Assembly (NCBI GenBank): GCA_035504415.1
Contig: DATJRY010000015.1
Span: forward strand, 1-64,000
Length of the DNA stretch: 64,000 nucleotides
Direction: 5' to 3'
DNA from: Candidatus Sulfotelmatobacter sp.
GTDB lineage: Bacteria > Vulcanimicrobiota > Vulcanimicrobiia > Vulcanimicrobiales > Vulcanimicrobiaceae
Under the pieces are notes generated by a model. The model was not told the DNA's origin, made no database searches, and worked only from the letters and a program-made list of their open reading frames with translations. Positions 63,434 to 64,000 of this stretch are shown one piece after another (position 1 is the first letter of the stretch; each line of letters begins with the position of its first letter). Made by a program: the position numbers and the translations under genes.

Positions 63434-64000
63434 CGGCCACGACGCTGCCGCTGATCGCGGTCGACGCGATGGGCGGCGACAACGCGCCCGCCGAGATCGT
63501 CGCCGGCGCGTTGCTGGCGCGACGCGACGGCTTGGCGCGCATCGCGCTGGTCGGCGATCGCGAACGGATCGTGCCGCTGCTCGGCGGCGAGACCGACGTC
63601 GAGGTCGTGCACGCGGCCGGCGAGATCGCGATGGACGCGCCGCCGGCGACCGCCGCGCGCGCCAGCGCGGGCACCTCGTTGGGCGAAGCCGTCGAGCTGG
63701 TACGCAGCGGCCACGCCTCGGCCGCCGTCTCGGCCGGCAACAGCGGTGCCTTCCTGGCGGTGGCGCTGATTCGGCTGCGCACGATCCCGGGGATCGCGCG
63801 GCCGGCGATCGGCGCCGTGCTGCCGGGCCGGCGCGGACCGGTCGTGCTGTGCGACGCCGGCGCGAACGTCGACTGCAAACCGGAGTGGCTGGCGCAGTTC
63901 GGTGTCATGGGCGCCGCTTACGCGCGCGCCGCGCTGGGCGTCGCCGAGCCCCGGGTGGGGATCGTCTCGGTCGGTGAAGAGCCGGGGAAAGGGAACGCGC
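63430..64000 (+). CDS. plsX: Phosphate acyltransferase PlsX, 5' part
   Basis: This is the first 190 residues; the gene runs out of the window. It starts at a GTG overlapping the fakA stop. Motifs are [55 protein letters not shown] and [19 protein letters not shown]. It converts acyl-ACP to acyl phosphate for glycerolipid synthesis. Confidence 0.95.
   Translation, partial: MTATTLPLIAVDAMGGDNAPAEIVAGALLARRDGLARIALVGDRERIVPLLGGETDVEVVHAAGEIAMDAPPATAARASAGTSLGEAVELVRSGHASAAVSAGNSGAFLAVALIRLRTIPGIARPAIGAVLPGRRGPVVLCDAGANVDCKPEWLAQFGVMGAAYARAALGVAEPRVGIVSVGEEPGKGNA

Overview
The window is GC-rich chromosomal DNA from a bacterium with an outer membrane. Evidence for two membranes is a TolC-type protein, a LolA-like domain, many periplasmic binding proteins and secreted M16 and pentapeptide proteins. 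Genes are tightly packed, with many 1-4 base stop/start overlaps (ATGA, GTGA, TGATG) and frequent GTG or TTG starts. OpcA, a transaldolase-phosphoglucose isomerase fusion and a four-cysteine L28, together with a diderm envelope, suggest a Terrabacteria-like diderm such as Candidatus Eremiobacterota/Vulcanimicrobiota. That placement is inference only. I saw no rRNA, tRNA or CRISPR array.

Layout. 1-5.3 kb: 3' part of clpC with an apparent 2-base frameshift, then a SWIM/SNF2 ATPase interrupted in its Walker A loop by a 346-residue intein. 5.4-9.4 kb: a small secreted protein, then on the minus strand a BlaI repressor, an M56 (BlaR1-like) protease with a pentapeptide-repeat C-terminus, and a secreted pentapeptide protein with the same CxxC-capped repeats. 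9.4-13.9 kb: a truncated AMP-binding protein, a Tat-exported binding protein, a WYL regulator, an MgtC-like protein and a His-rich secreted protein. 13.9-15.0 kb: no protein gene, but two related putative small RNA units and a long inverted repeat. 15.0-23.0 kb (minus): a serine hydrolase, a soluble chemoreceptor carrying a TRAP-type binding domain between two signalling domains, and a branched-chain amino acid-type ABC transporter. 23.0-28.2 kb (plus): a STAS-TM-LolA-like protein, a TetR regulator, an HlyD/EmrA adaptor and a TolC-type protein. 28.1-37.3 kb (minus): a pentose phosphate operon (tkt, tal-pgi, gnd, zwf, opcA, pgl). 37.4-39.4 kb: dapD and an aminotransferase of lysine synthesis. 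39.4-43.6 kb: an island of lower GC with a Cas4/RecB-like nuclease, a membrane-bound LuxR-type regulator and an unknown membrane protein. 43.6-49.1 kb: an M16 protease and a GMC dehydrogenase with its small subunit. 49.1-56.5 kb: ftcD and radA (minus), diverging from cmk-plsC-ispH and a degenerate prenyl synthase-like gene, then yebC, a PASTA protein and rpe. 56.5-59.4 kb (minus): a chemoreceptor fused to a BMP-type binding lipoprotein domain. 59.6-64.0 kb: thiL, a pyridoxal/HMP kinase-like gene, rpmB (minus), fakA and the start of plsX.

The most unusual content is two independent fusions of chemoreceptor signalling modules to solute-binding proteins. Next are the BlaI/M56 system in which sensor and downstream secreted protein share CxxC-pentapeptide modules, the paired small-RNA units at 14.2-15.0 kb, and the intein in the SNF2 P-loop whose second LAGLIDADG motif has lost its acidic residue.
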